Shown in pieces: positions 1 to 8,138 of a DNA stretch of 64,000 nucleotides (positions are counted from its first letter, which is position 1; the number at the start of each line of letters is the position of its first letter). Source of the DNA: Glaciihabitans sp. (GTDB lineage Bacteria > Actinomycetota > Actinomycetes > Actinomycetales > Microbacteriaceae); contig JAODMY010000072.1 of NCBI GenBank assembly GCA_025465535.1, forward strand, positions 1 through 64,000, read 5' to 3'. The translations under genes and the position numbers were made by a program. The notes under the pieces were generated by a model. It saw only the letters and a program-made list of their open reading frames with translations. It was not told where the DNA came from and did no database searches.

Positions 1-114
1 GACCTTCCCGCGGACGAGCAGACGGCAGCGCTCCTGTCCGCTCGTGCCGCTTCCGTCCAGCATCCGACGATCGCGGAAGAGGTCGCGGAGCACCCGGAGA
101 TCGCACAGGGTTGA
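1..114 (+). CDS. C-terminal fragment of an upstream gene
   Basis: The reading frame is open from the first base and ends in TGA at 112-114, giving the last 37 residues of a protein that begins outside the window. The fragment is acidic and helical (for example IAEEVAEHPEIAQG) and has no motif I can assign. It stops 4 nt before the next gene, so it is probably the preceding cistron of the same operon. Its function cannot be told from this piece. Confidence 0.6.
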   Translation, partial: DLPADEQTAALLSARAASVQHPTIAEEVAEHPEIAQG

Positions 115-118
115 GACA

Positions 119-814
119 GTGATCGCCGTTGATGGAAAGTACGTCCTCACCGAGCTCTCTGAGCTCGTCGACCCCGCGCACACCGCGCTCGTGGTTGTCG
201 ACATGCAACACGACTTCATCGACCCGGATGGGCTGTTCGGCCAGCTCGGGATCGACCTGTCGATGTACGAGGAGTCGCGACCGCGACTGGCCGCACTCCT
301 GGCCGACGCACGCCGCAACGGGGTGCTGGTGATCCACATCCAGAACACGGCCCTCCCGGACCGGATGAGCGATTCACCCGCGCAGATCCGCTTCAACCTC
401 AGGATGCACGATGGGGCAAGGCACGGTGGACCGCCACTGCGGTACACCGTGCCCGGCTCCGTCGGCCACGAGTTCGCCGACGGTTTTACTCCGCTTCCTG
501 GCGAACTCGTGGTCCGGAAATACCGCTCAAGCGCGTTTTGGGGCACCAATCTGGAACTGCTGCTCCGGAGCAACGCCATCCAGACGGTGGTCGTGGGTGG
601 CTGCACAACGGAGGGATGCGTGGAGTCGACCGCGCGGGATGCGATGTTCAACGATCACTACGTGGTCGTCGCGACGGACTGCGTCGGCAGCGACGACCGA
701 GCGCAGCATGACGCTTCGATGCTGCTGATGCAACACCGATTCGATATGGCGAACGCCGAAGAGATCGCCTCGGCCTGGCGCGAGCACACAGGGCACGACG
801 GAGAGGAAAACTGA
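119..814 (+). CDS. Isochorismatase-family cysteine hydrolase (amidase-like)
   Basis: This 231-residue protein has the isochorismatase-like hydrolase fold. The Asp of VVVDMQHDF near residue 33, a Lys in RKYRSSAF, and the nucleophilic Cys of GGCTTEGCVESTARDA form the usual Asp-Lys-Cys triad. Members with this cysteine hydrolyse C-N bonds in N-carbamoyl compounds, ureidoacrylate, nicotinamide or similar amides; true isochorismatases lack it. GTG at 119 is chosen because it lies 4 nt after the preceding stop and matches the normal family N-terminus, whereas upstream in-frame codons encode an Arg/Ser-rich non-family stretch. The stop overlaps the next start (ATGA). In context it probably releases ammonia or a carbamoyl group in the operon's pathway; the substrate is unknown. 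Confidence 0.87.
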   Translation: MIAVDGKYVLTELSELVDPAHTALVVVDMQHDFIDPDGLFGQLGIDLSMYEESRPRLAALLADARRNGVLVIHIQNTALPDRMSDSPAQIRFNLRMHDGARHGGPPLRYTVPGSVGHEFADGFTPLPGELVVRKYRSSAFWGTNLELLLRSNAIQTVVVGGCTTEGCVESTARDAMFNDHYVVVATDCVGSDDRAQHDASMLLMQHRFDMANAEEIASAWREHTGHDGEEN

Positions 815-1566
815 TGAGCAGGAAGCTGGAGGGCCGCGTCGCCGTTGTCACGGGTGCGGCCTCGGGTATCGGCAAGGGAATCGCGATCGCATTCGCGCGT
901 GAGGGAGCCCGGATCGTGGTTGCCGATCGCTCGGGCGAGACGGAGGCGGCCGCGGTGCTTGCCGCCATCGCCGAACTCGGTGGTGAAGCGATCTTCGTTC
1001 GCACCGACGTGAGCGACGAGACCAGCGTGAACGAGATGGCGGCAAAGGCCATCGAGCGTTTCGGCCGCGTCGATATCCTCGTGAATAACGCCGGGATCTT
1101 CTCGGAGTCACTGCTGGAGAACATGCCCGTTGCGGAATGGGATCGGGTCGTCGGCATCAATCTTCGCGGCACCTTCCTCTGTTCTCGGGCGCTCGTCGGG
1201 CAGATGCTGGATCGCGGTGACGGCAGGATCATCAATATCGCCTCCCAGCTTGGTCAGATCGGGGGAGTCTCTGCCGCGCACTACGTCGCGAGCAAGGCTG
1301 GCGTGATCGGGCTGACCAAGGCGCTCGCACGGGAGGTATCGCACCGTGGGGTGCTCGTGAACGCGATCGCACCCGGCCCGATCGAGACACCACTTCTCGA
1401 TGGTGAAACGGAGGAGTGGCGCAGCGCGAAACTTGCCGAGCTGCCGATCCGGCGTTTCGGAACGGTCGATGAGGTGACGCCGACGGCGGTGCTGTTGGCT
1501 TCATCAGACGGTTCGTACTATGTCGGTCAGACGCTGGGCCCCAATGGCGGGGACGTGATGCTCTAG
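814..1566 (+). CDS. SDR-family NAD(P)-dependent oxidoreductase
   Basis: This is a classical short-chain dehydrogenase/reductase of 250 residues. It shows the TGAASGIG cofactor loop (residues 13-20), the NNAG motif, the catalytic Ser in NIASQLG, and Tyr157 and Lys161 in HYVASK. An Asp after strand beta2 (VVADR) suggests a preference for NAD over NADP. It overlaps the preceding hydrolase by ATGA and is followed 29 nt later by the glutamine-synthetase-like gene. It likely oxidises an alcohol intermediate of the same catabolic route. The substrate cannot be read from the sequence. Confidence 0.88.
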   Translation: MSRKLEGRVAVVTGAASGIGKGIAIAFAREGARIVVADRSGETEAAAVLAAIAELGGEAIFVRTDVSDETSVNEMAAKAIERFGRVDILVNNAGIFSESLLENMPVAEWDRVVGINLRGTFLCSRALVGQMLDRGDGRIINIASQLGQIGGVSAAHYVASKAGVIGLTKALAREVSHRGVLVNAIAPGPIETPLLDGETEEWRSAKLAELPIRRFGTVDEVTPTAVLLASSDGSYYVGQTLGPNGGDVML

Positions 1567-1595
1567 GCCAAGGCCCTGAGCAGGAAGAATTGCAG

Positions 1596-2954
1596 ATGAA
1601 TATTGCAGAAGTTGTCGCCTCCGCACGAGAGGCCGGCGTCAAGCTCATTCGTTTCGAGTACTGCGACGTTAGTGGAATCGCGAGAACGAAGGCGATCCAC
1701 ATTGCCCAACTCGAACACAAACTGCTCGAGGGCGTCAGCCTGACTCGAGCGCAGATGTCGATCAACATGCTCGAAGAGATGGTGCCAATCGAGGGGTTCG
1801 AGCCCATCGGTGAGATTCGACTTGTGCCCGACATCTCGACGTTCACGGTGCTCCCGTGGGTGCCATCCAGCGCGAGCGTCATGTGCGACCAGCTCGGACA
1901 TGACAGGGTCAATTGGGGAGCCTGCACCCGCTCATACCTGAAAGACGTCATCGAGCGTGCCGCCGGTCACGGGCTGTCCGTCCAGGCGACCTTCGAGAAC
2001 GAGTACTACCTGGCTCGCGAGGAGGATGGCCGCTACATTCCGTTCGATGTTCCGGACCACGCGCCGGTCTACAGCGCGATCGGACACGACCTGAACGCCG
2101 AGATCATGGTGGAGACCATCGATGCGCTTGAGTCACAGGGGATATCCGTCGAGCAGGCCATCAACGAGTTCGGCGCGGGCCAGCACGAGATTTCGATTCG
2201 ACACTCAGACGCGCTTCGCGCCGCGGACAACCAGATGAAGTTCCGGGACACGATCAGGGGGGTCGCGCGCAGGCACGACCTGTTCGCATCCTTCGCGCCG
2301 AAGCCCTACCCCGACCAGATCGGCAGCGGCGCTCACGTGCACTTCAGCCTCTGGGACCTCGCGGGCAAGAACAGCCTGCTGTATGACAAGAGCGCCGAAC
2401 GGGGCCTGTCGAAGATGGGAAGGCACTTTATCGCGGGGGTCGCGGAGCACCTGCCGGCGCTCGTCGCGTTGACGGCTCCGAGCTACAACTCCTATCGCAG
2501 GCTCACGCCGAATTCGTGGGCCTCCGCGACGACCGCGTGGGGGTTCGACAACAAGGAGGCGGCGCTTCGCGTCTGCTCGCCGTTCTACCAGCGCGAGGAG
2601 CAGAGCTACAACATCGAGTTCAAGACCTCCGACGCGAGTGCGAATCCGTACCTCTCCCTCGGAGCGTTGATTGCGTGCGGCCTTGACGGCATCGAACGGG
2701 AGCTTGAGCCGGGGGAACCGAGCGAGCACGACCCCGCATACCTCTCCGCCGAGGAGCTCGTCCGAGGCAAGGTTCGTCCGCTGCCGACCTCGATGGACGA
2801 CGCGCTGGACGAACTCGAAAGGGACACCTTCCTGCTCGGTACCATGGGCGACATGCTCGCCCGTTGCTACCTTGGCGTTCGTCGTTCGGAGGCCGAGGCG
2901 TTTGGTGCGGAAGACCTGGACTTCGAGATTCGCAACCATTTCTACCGGTTCTGA
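1596..2954 (+). CDS. Glutamine synthetase-like gamma-glutamyl ligase
   Basis: This 452-residue protein belongs to the glutamine synthetase superfamily. It carries metal and ATP-site signatures: the ENEYY segment, NEFGAGQHEIS, GSGAHVHFSLW, the ammonium/glutamate-site region NSYRRLTPNSW, and EFKTSDASANPYL. The divergent N-terminus and its place in a catabolic operon fit the branch that gamma-glutamylates amines (as in aniline, isopropylamine or polyamine degradation) rather than nitrogen-assimilating GlnA. ATG at 1596 is preferred because AGGAAG lies 8 nt upstream; the in-frame TTG at 1590 is too close. Its stop overlaps the start of the FluG-like amidohydrolase. In fungal FluG these two domains are fused. 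The amine substrate is unknown. Confidence 0.85.
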   Translation: MNIAEVVASAREAGVKLIRFEYCDVSGIARTKAIHIAQLEHKLLEGVSLTRAQMSINMLEEMVPIEGFEPIGEIRLVPDISTFTVLPWVPSSASVMCDQLGHDRVNWGACTRSYLKDVIERAAGHGLSVQATFENEYYLAREEDGRYIPFDVPDHAPVYSAIGHDLNAEIMVETIDALESQGISVEQAINEFGAGQHEISIRHSDALRAADNQMKFRDTIRGVARRHDLFASFAPKPYPDQIGSGAHVHFSLWDLAGKNSLLYDKSAERGLSKMGRHFIAGVAEHLPALVALTAPSYNSYRRLTPNSWASATTAWGFDNKEAALRVCSPFYQREEQSYNIEFKTSDASANPYLSLGALIACGLDGIERELEPGEPSEHDPAYLSAEELVRGKVRPLPTSMDDALDELERDTFLLGTMGDMLARCYLGVRRSEAEAFGAEDLDFEIRNHFYRF

Positions 2955-4111
2955 TGACGAACTTCGTTGACCTGGCGGATGTGCCGGTCGTTGACAACCA
3001 CGCTCACGCGATCGAGGCGCGGCAGCCGACCGGGCTTGCCAGCTGGAGGGCGCTGTTCACCGAGTCTCCCGACCCCGGGATGCGGGCGCACGAGGTGGCG
3101 GATACCGCGTTCTATCGCCGACTGATTCGGTCGTTGGAAGCGTTCTACGGCGTATCCGGTGAGGATGGCGTGCTGCGCGCGCGAGAAAGCCGCAGCGCTG
3201 CGGAGCTGGTCTCCGAGCTGTTTCGCGACGCCTCGATTCTGGGCGTCGTCATCGATACGGGGTATCCCGCGCCGGAGAACGCGATGGAAGTGGCTGACTT
3301 CATGGCGGCGAGCGGTGCGGAATATGTCGGCCTGCTTCGGCTCGAGGTCGAGTTCCAGCGGCTGCTCGTCGAGTACGGATCCTACGACGATTTCATCGCG
3401 AGCGTGCGCGAATTCGTGTCCGACGTTCGAGGCGGGGGATTCGCCGGTTTCAAGAGCATTGCCGCCTACCGCACGGGGCTTGCGATCGAGCGATGGTCGG
3501 ATGATGCTGCGCGCGACGCATACGCGCAGGCTCGGGTCGAGGTCGAGCTGACCGGCAGCGTCAGACTCGGCTACAAGCCGCTGCTCGACACTCTCCTTCA
3601 CCTCGCATTCGAGGCGGCGGCGGTCCAGGAGCTTCCCGTTCAGTTCCATGTCGGGTACGGGGATCCCGATGTTGACCTGCGTCGAGCGTCGCCGCTCGAA
3701 TTGCGGAACATCCTCGAGGATTCGGCGTACCGGTCAATGCCGGTCGTGCTCCTGCACGGCTGTTGGCCCTACTTTCGCGAGGGTGCCTACCTCGCCTCCG
3801 TGTACGGCAACGCCTATCTCGACCTGTCGTATGCCGTCCCGTTCATCTCGATCGGTGAGATGACGTCGATGACGCGGGCGGCCCTCGCGGTGGCTCCGTT
3901 CAGCAAACTGATGTACAGCTCCGACGGCTCTCGAATCCCCGAACTGAGCTGGATCGCAGCGAAAGACGGGCGACAGGTGATCGGCTCCGTCCTCGGTGAG
4001 CTCATCGCCGACGGTGACCTTGATATCGATCAGGCACGAGATGCGGGGGAACGGATCCTTCGGGACAACGCGCTGCGGCTTTATGGATTTCGTTCGCAGG
4101 TGACGAGATGA
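2954..4111 (+). CDS. Amidohydrolase of the FluG N-terminal type
   Basis: This 385-residue TIM-barrel amidohydrolase starts with the metal-binding motif VVDNHAHA and continues with QFHVGYGD, VVLLHGCWPY and a late conserved SSDGSRIPE segment. These are the metal and catalytic positions of the amidohydrolase-2/FluG group. The start at 2954 overlaps the GS-like stop (TGATG), so the two are probably translationally coupled. Fungal FluG joins an amidohydrolase domain to a C-terminal GS domain; here they are separate adjacent genes in the opposite order. It might act on a gamma-glutamyl amide or another amide or lactone intermediate. The exact reaction is an inference. Confidence 0.82.
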   Translation: MTNFVDLADVPVVDNHAHAIEARQPTGLASWRALFTESPDPGMRAHEVADTAFYRRLIRSLEAFYGVSGEDGVLRARESRSAAELVSELFRDASILGVVIDTGYPAPENAMEVADFMAASGAEYVGLLRLEVEFQRLLVEYGSYDDFIASVREFVSDVRGGGFAGFKSIAAYRTGLAIERWSDDAARDAYAQARVEVELTGSVRLGYKPLLDTLLHLAFEAAAVQELPVQFHVGYGDPDVDLRRASPLELRNILEDSAYRSMPVVLLHGCWPYFREGAYLASVYGNAYLDLSYAVPFISIGEMTSMTRAALAVAPFSKLMYSSDGSRIPELSWIAAKDGRQVIGSVLGELIADGDLDIDQARDAGERILRDNALRLYGFRSQVTR

Positions 4112-4875
4112 AGCAGCTCGAGGGCAAGCGGGCGTTCGTCACGGGCGGCGGTGGCGCGCTCGGCCGAGCGAGCAGCGTGCTCTTTGCTCGTGAGGGTGCG
4201 GTGGTCGCCGTCATCGACATCAACCGGGCTGCGGCCGAGGAGACCGTTCGACTGGTCTCCGCCGTCGGTGGTCGAGCGATCGCGATCGAGGCGGACATCC
4301 GCGAGGAGGCGCAGGTCGAACTCGCCGTGAACCAGGCGGTCGCCGAGTTCGGGGGACTCGACACGCTGTTCAATAACGCGGGGATCATGCCTCACCAGGA
4401 CGAATCCTTCCTCGATGGCGACCTTGAGCTCTGGCACCAGATCAGCAGCATCAACCTGGATGGAACCATGCTGTGCTCGAAGCATGTCGTGCCCCACATC
4501 GTGGCAGCAGGCGGGGGCGCTGTGGTCAACATGAGTTCGTTCCTGGCGGTGCTCGGCACGACCTACCCACAGGATGGCTATGCCGCGAGCAAGGGCGCGA
4601 TCGCCTCGTTGACCAGGTCGATGGCTGTCCAGCTCGGCAGCAGGGGCATCCGGGTCAATGGGCTTGCGCCCGGGCCCATTATGACCGCGCACGTCGAGCA
4701 GTTCTTCCCGGATCCTGCCGCACGCGCCATCCGGCTCGAGCGAGTGCCGCTCGGCCGTTTCGGGCAACCGGAGGACGCCGCGGGGCTCGCGTGCTTCCTT
4801 GCATCGGATGCGGCATCCTGGCTCACGGGCCAGGTCATCGTGCTCGACGGTGGCATTTCCAGCAATTACCTGTAA
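4108..4875 (+). CDS. SDR-family oxidoreductase
   Basis: This is the second classical SDR of the operon, with 255 residues. It has the TGGGGALG cofactor loop, FNNAGIM, the catalytic Ser in NMSSFLAVLG, and Tyr158 with Lys162 in YAASK. The C-terminus ends with the common LDGG motif. VIDIN after beta2 favours NAD. It overlaps the amidohydrolase by ATGA. It is clearly different from the SDR at 814-1566, so two successive oxidations (for example alcohol to aldehyde or ketone) are plausible. The substrate is unknown. Confidence 0.87.
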   Translation: MKQLEGKRAFVTGGGGALGRASSVLFAREGAVVAVIDINRAAAEETVRLVSAVGGRAIAIEADIREEAQVELAVNQAVAEFGGLDTLFNNAGIMPHQDESFLDGDLELWHQISSINLDGTMLCSKHVVPHIVAAGGGAVVNMSSFLAVLGTTYPQDGYAASKGAIASLTRSMAVQLGSRGIRVNGLAPGPIMTAHVEQFFPDPAARAIRLERVPLGRFGQPEDAAGLACFLASDAASWLTGQVIVLDGGISSNYL

Positions 4876-4890
4876 GGAAGAAGACAGACC

Positions 4891-5646
4891 ATGTGCCGAC
4901 TATTGGGCTACGTCACCCGGACGCCGACGACTCTCGCGGAATTGCTCGGCGAAGCAGACCTTCAGGAATTCGCTGAGCTGTCCCGAAAGCACGCGGACGG
5001 CTGGGGGCTCGCCTGGCCGGAGAACGATGGTGTCGAGGTGGCGAAGTCGCCGGATGCGGCCCGTACGAGCCCGCTGTTCGCCCGGATGTCCCACGAGCAC
5101 GTTTCCGATCTCGGCCTCATGCACCTGAGGTGGGCGACGCTCGGCCTGAACGTGGTCGCCGAGAACACCCATCCGTTCACCGACGGCTCGATCGCATTCG
5201 CGCACAACGGTTCCATCAAGCCACCGGAGTCTCTCGACACCCTCATCCCCGACGACCTGAAGGCATTGCGGAAGGGCACGACGGACAGCGAACGGTATTT
5301 CCTCATGCTGCTCGACCGCGCTCGTCACACCGACCCGGCGACGGCGCTGGCCGAGACCGTGAACCTGATCGCGTCATCCCTGAAGTTCAGCAGTCTCAAC
5401 GCCATGGTCGCCACGAGCACGCAACTCGTCGCGGTGAGCCGATTCGATGCCATCGCCGAGGCGAAGGAAGCGGAGCCCCTCTACTACCAGCTGCGCTACC
5501 GGGTGACACCGAACGCCGTGGTCGTAGCCTCCAGCGGGTGGGGCGACGGTTGGACCATACTTCAGAACGGTGAGATGCTCGTCGTCGATCGTGGCACGCT
5601 TGACGTGTCAGTAAGTCAGCTATCCGAAGTGAACGTGGTTCGATGA
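4891..5646 (+). CDS. Class II glutamine amidotransferase-like hydrolase (EgtC/YafJ type)
   Basis: This 251-residue protein begins MCRLLGY, so removal of Met exposes Cys2 as the N-terminal nucleophile typical of class II (GATase type 4) enzymes. HADGWGLAW, HLRWAT and the AHNGSI motif form the glutamine/gamma-glutamyl pocket. There is no synthetase domain, as in EgtC, which cleaves a gamma-glutamyl amide in ergothioneine synthesis. Beside a GS-like ligase it is a good candidate for removing gamma-glutamate at the end of a gamma-glutamyl shunt; that role is inferred. AAGGAAG stands about 10 nt before the ATG. The stop overlaps the regulator start (ATGA). Confidence 0.85.
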   Translation: MCRLLGYVTRTPTTLAELLGEADLQEFAELSRKHADGWGLAWPENDGVEVAKSPDAARTSPLFARMSHEHVSDLGLMHLRWATLGLNVVAENTHPFTDGSIAFAHNGSIKPPESLDTLIPDDLKALRKGTTDSERYFLMLLDRARHTDPATALAETVNLIASSLKFSSLNAMVATSTQLVAVSRFDAIAEAKEAEPLYYQLRYRVTPNAVVVASSGWGDGWTILQNGEMLVVDRGTLDVSVSQLSEVNVVR

Positions 5647-6302
5647 CGAAAGAAATGGCCGCGACCGCTCGCGAGCCACGCGCCAGCGAACTGGCGTACA
5701 ACGATCTACTCGAACGGATCATCAATCTCCGGCTGCCTCCGGGTTCGCTCATCAATGAGCAGGCGATGGCCAATGAACTCGGGCTGGGCAGGATGCCGGT
5801 TCGGGAAGCGATAGCGCGGCTGGCCACCGACAGGTTCATCACGGTCGTCCCTCGGCGTGGCGCCGTCGTCGCACCGGTTGGCCTGGACGATGTCCTCAAC
5901 ATGTTCGAGGCACGGGAGGCCATTGAGTGCGGCGTAGCATATATCGTGGCCACGCGAGCAACGAAGGAGGATCTCGATATTCTCCGAGAACTCGTGAAGG
6001 CCGCGGATGGTGCGCGCGAGGGGAACGACCACGAAGCGTTCCTGCATGACGATCACGCGATCCACGCGTTCCTCGTGCACATGGTCCGCAACTCGCTGTT
6101 GCAGGATGCCGCTGATCGACTGCTCCTCCACAACCTGCGATTCTGGCGGATGTACTGGGGTTCCCGGCCCGCCCAGACGTCGACCATGATGTCCCATTCC
6201 GATCTGGTCGCTGCTCTCGAGGCCCACGACCCCGACCTTGCAGCCAAGGCGATGCGTGAGCACCTCTCCGCGTCGCTGAGTTTGGTGCAGGCGTCGTTCT
6301 GA
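5643..6302 (+). CDS. GntR-family regulator, FadR/FCD subgroup
   Basis: This 219-residue protein has an N-terminal winged helix (ERIINLRLPPGSLINEQAMANELG followed by PVREAIARL) and a helical FCD ligand-binding domain. DDHAIHAFL, HSDLVAAL and MREHL supply the Asp and His residues that usually bind a metal and a carboxylate ligand. It lies within the operon, overlapping the amidotransferase gene, just before the CoA-transferase module. It is probably a local repressor that responds to an organic-acid intermediate. No clear palindromic operator was found nearby. Confidence 0.88.
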   Translation: MTKEMAATAREPRASELAYNDLLERIINLRLPPGSLINEQAMANELGLGRMPVREAIARLATDRFITVVPRRGAVVAPVGLDDVLNMFEAREAIECGVAYIVATRATKEDLDILRELVKAADGAREGNDHEAFLHDDHAIHAFLVHMVRNSLLQDAADRLLLHNLRFWRMYWGSRPAQTSTMMSHSDLVAALEAHDPDLAAKAMREHLSASLSLVQASF

Positions 6303-6358
6303 CTTTTTGATCCGCGCGATGGTCGCCGGGTCACCGATCCAACAAGGAGTTTTGCTTG

Positions 6359-6430
6359 ATGTTCACGCACGTGCCCTGTGTACGGGTTCGACCCGTTTTT
6401 TGTGGCGATGACAAGGCGGCCGGCCTGTGA
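6359..6430 (+). CDS. Possible 23-residue leader peptide
   Basis: An ATG at 6359 follows a strong AAGGAG (6344-6349) with 9-nt spacing. The frame runs 23 codons to TGA at 6428-6430, which overlaps the GTG start of the CoA-transferase gene as GTGA. The peptide starts MFTHVPCVRVRPVFC and has no run of one amino acid. An intrinsic terminator hairpin lies inside it. It could couple translation to the downstream gene or control the terminator; it could also be chance. No homology is claimed. Confidence 0.4.
   Translation: MFTHVPCVRVRPVFCGDDKAAGL
6382..6401 (+). terminator. Intrinsic terminator before the CoA-transferase gene
   Basis: A perfect 6-bp stem, ACGGGT and ACCCGT around a TCG loop, is followed directly by six T residues (6396-6401). 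It lies 80 nt after the GntR stop and 26 nt before the CoA-transferase start. It may end the first transcript or act as a conditional attenuator, because it sits inside a small ORF with its own ribosome-binding site. Confidence 0.65.
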
Positions 6431-7644
6431 AGCCGCTCGAGGACATCAGGATCCTCGCGGTCGAGCAGTACGGCGCAGGGCCGTTCGGCAGCGTTCACCT
6501 CGCGGACCTCGGGGCCGAGGTCATCAAGGTCGAGGACCCGAGCAATGGCGGCGACGTCGGACGCTACGTTCCGCCCTACCAGGAGGGCGAAGACAGCCTG
6601 TTCTTTGAGGTGTTCAACCGCAACAAGCGCAGCATCAACATTGACCTGTCGACTCCCGAAGGGCGGCAGGTATTCGAGGATCTCGTTCGCGTCAGTGACG
6701 TCGTCTACTCAAACCTCCGTGGGGACGTTCCCGCGAAGATCGGGATCACCTACGACGACCTCAAACACCTCAATCCCAAGATCGTCTGCTGTGCGCTGAC
6801 GGGATTCGGGATGACCGGACCGCGGGCGAAGGAGCCGGGTTACGACTACGTGCTGCAGGGGATGGCCGGGTGGATGGACATCACCGGTGAGCCATCCGGG
6901 CCGCCGACCAAGTCCGGGCTTTCGCTCGTGGACTATTCGGGCGGGCTCGTCGCAGCGATCTCGATTCTCGCCGGCGTCCACGCCGCGCGCCGCGACGGGG
7001 TGGGGATGGACTGCGACGTCAGCCTGTTCGACACCGCGATCTCGATGCTTACCTACCCGGCGATCTGGAACCTCAACGGCGACTTCGAGCCGGTTCGGAC
7101 CCACAATTCGGCGCATCCGTCGCTCGTCCCCTTCCAGGCCTTCCAGACCAGCGACAGCTGGATCGTCGTCGCCTGCCCGAAGGAGAAGTTCTGGCAGCGG
7201 CTCGGGGATGTCATGGAGCGGCCCGACCTCGTGACCGACGAACGGTACGCGACGTTCGCGGACCGTCGCCGCAACGCCGGCGAGCTGATCCCGATCCTCG
7301 AGGAGATCTTCGCGTCTCGCACCGAGGAGGAGTGGCTGCGACTGCTGCGTGCGGCCGGCGTCCCCTGCGGACCGGTGAACACGGTTTCGCAGGCCCTCGC
7401 CGACGATCACACCATTGCTCGCGGGATGGTCGTCGAGACCGAGCATCCGGTATTCGGCACGGTTCGACAGGTGCGCAGCCCCGTGCGGGTCGGCGCTCCG
7501 GTCACCGATTACCGCCGCGCACCGCAGCGCAACGAGGACGCGGAATACATCTACTCCGAGATGCTGGGTTACGACGTCGAGCGGATCGAACGGCTGACCG
7601 CCGGCAGCAAAGAAGAAGTCGCTTCGGAAGGAATGAGCAAATGA
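6427..7644 (+). CDS. CaiB/BaiF family III CoA-transferase
   Basis: This 405-residue protein has the family III CoA-transferase layout: LAVEQYGAGPFGSVHLADLGAEVIKVE at the N-terminus, NRNKRS, the GFGMTGP segment, and the likely catalytic Asp in SLVDYSGG. It moves CoA between an acyl-CoA donor and a carboxylic acid. GTG at 6427 is used because it overlaps the small leader ORF stop. The next two genes are a MaoC hydratase and a CitE-type lyase, the arrangement used for itaconate, mesaconate or methylmalate breakdown. The acid acceptor here is inferred to be a C4-C5 dicarboxylate or related product of the upstream pathway. Confidence 0.88.
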   Translation: MKPLEDIRILAVEQYGAGPFGSVHLADLGAEVIKVEDPSNGGDVGRYVPPYQEGEDSLFFEVFNRNKRSINIDLSTPEGRQVFEDLVRVSDVVYSNLRGDVPAKIGITYDDLKHLNPKIVCCALTGFGMTGPRAKEPGYDYVLQGMAGWMDITGEPSGPPTKSGLSLVDYSGGLVAAISILAGVHAARRDGVGMDCDVSLFDTAISMLTYPAIWNLNGDFEPVRTHNSAHPSLVPFQAFQTSDSWIVVACPKEKFWQRLGDVMERPDLVTDERYATFADRRRNAGELIPILEEIFASRTEEEWLRLLRAAGVPCGPVNTVSQALADDHTIARGMVVETEHPVFGTVRQVRSPVRVGAPVTDYRRAPQRNEDAEYIYSEMLGYDVERIERLTAGSKEEVASEGMSK

Positions 7645-8138
7645 CCGAACGCGAGGGCTGGCAGGGTCGGTTCTTCGAGGACTTCGAAGTCGGGGACGTT
7701 TACCGGCACGGACTCGGACGAACGATCACGGCAACCGACAACACCTGGTTCACCCTGCTCACCCAGAACACCGCGCGCGTGCACTTCGATGCCAACTACG
7801 CCAAGCAGACGGAGTTCGGGCGACCGCTGGTGAACTCGACGTTGACTATTGCGCTCGTGACGGGCCAGTCGGTCAACGATGTTTCCTACAACGTCATGGC
7901 CAATCTCGGCTGGGATGAGGTGCGACTCCCCAATCCGCTGTTCGAGGGTGACACCGTCTACTCGTCGTCCGAGGTGCTGAGCCTGCGCGAATCGAAGTCT
8001 CGCCCGCAGGTCGGAATCGTCGCCGTGCACACGATCGGCACCAACCAGGATGGCGTGCCGGTCATCACGTTCAATCGGACCGTGATGGTCTATCGTCGCG
8101 GATTCGGGCCCGTCGCCGGGCCGGCCATCCCGGAATGA
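7641..8138 (+). CDS. MaoC-like acyl-CoA hydratase (mesaconyl-CoA hydratase type)
   Basis: This 165-residue single hot-dog-fold protein has the MaoC hydratase layout: FFEDFEVGDVYRHGLGRT at the start, NTARVHFD, FGRPLVNSTLTIALVTGQSV, and SRPQVGIVAV. It resembles the beta-methylmalyl/mesaconyl-CoA hydratase group. ATG at 7641 overlaps the CoA-transferase stop. Upstream in-frame codons lie within that gene and are not part of this protein. It probably adds water to, or removes it from, an enoyl-CoA whose product is cleaved by the next enzyme. Confidence 0.86.
   Translation: MTEREGWQGRFFEDFEVGDVYRHGLGRTITATDNTWFTLLTQNTARVHFDANYAKQTEFGRPLVNSTLTIALVTGQSVNDVSYNVMANLGWDEVRLPNPLFEGDTVYSSSEVLSLRESKSRPQVGIVAVHTIGTNQDGVPVITFNRTVMVYRRGFGPVAGPAIPE

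Noticed and set aside
2864-2953. N-terminal extension of the FluG-like amidohydrolase
   Set aside because: The extra 30 codons lie inside the GS-like gene and encode a Trp/Gly/Arg-rich stretch. The ATG at 2954 overlaps the previous stop and starts directly at the family sequence.
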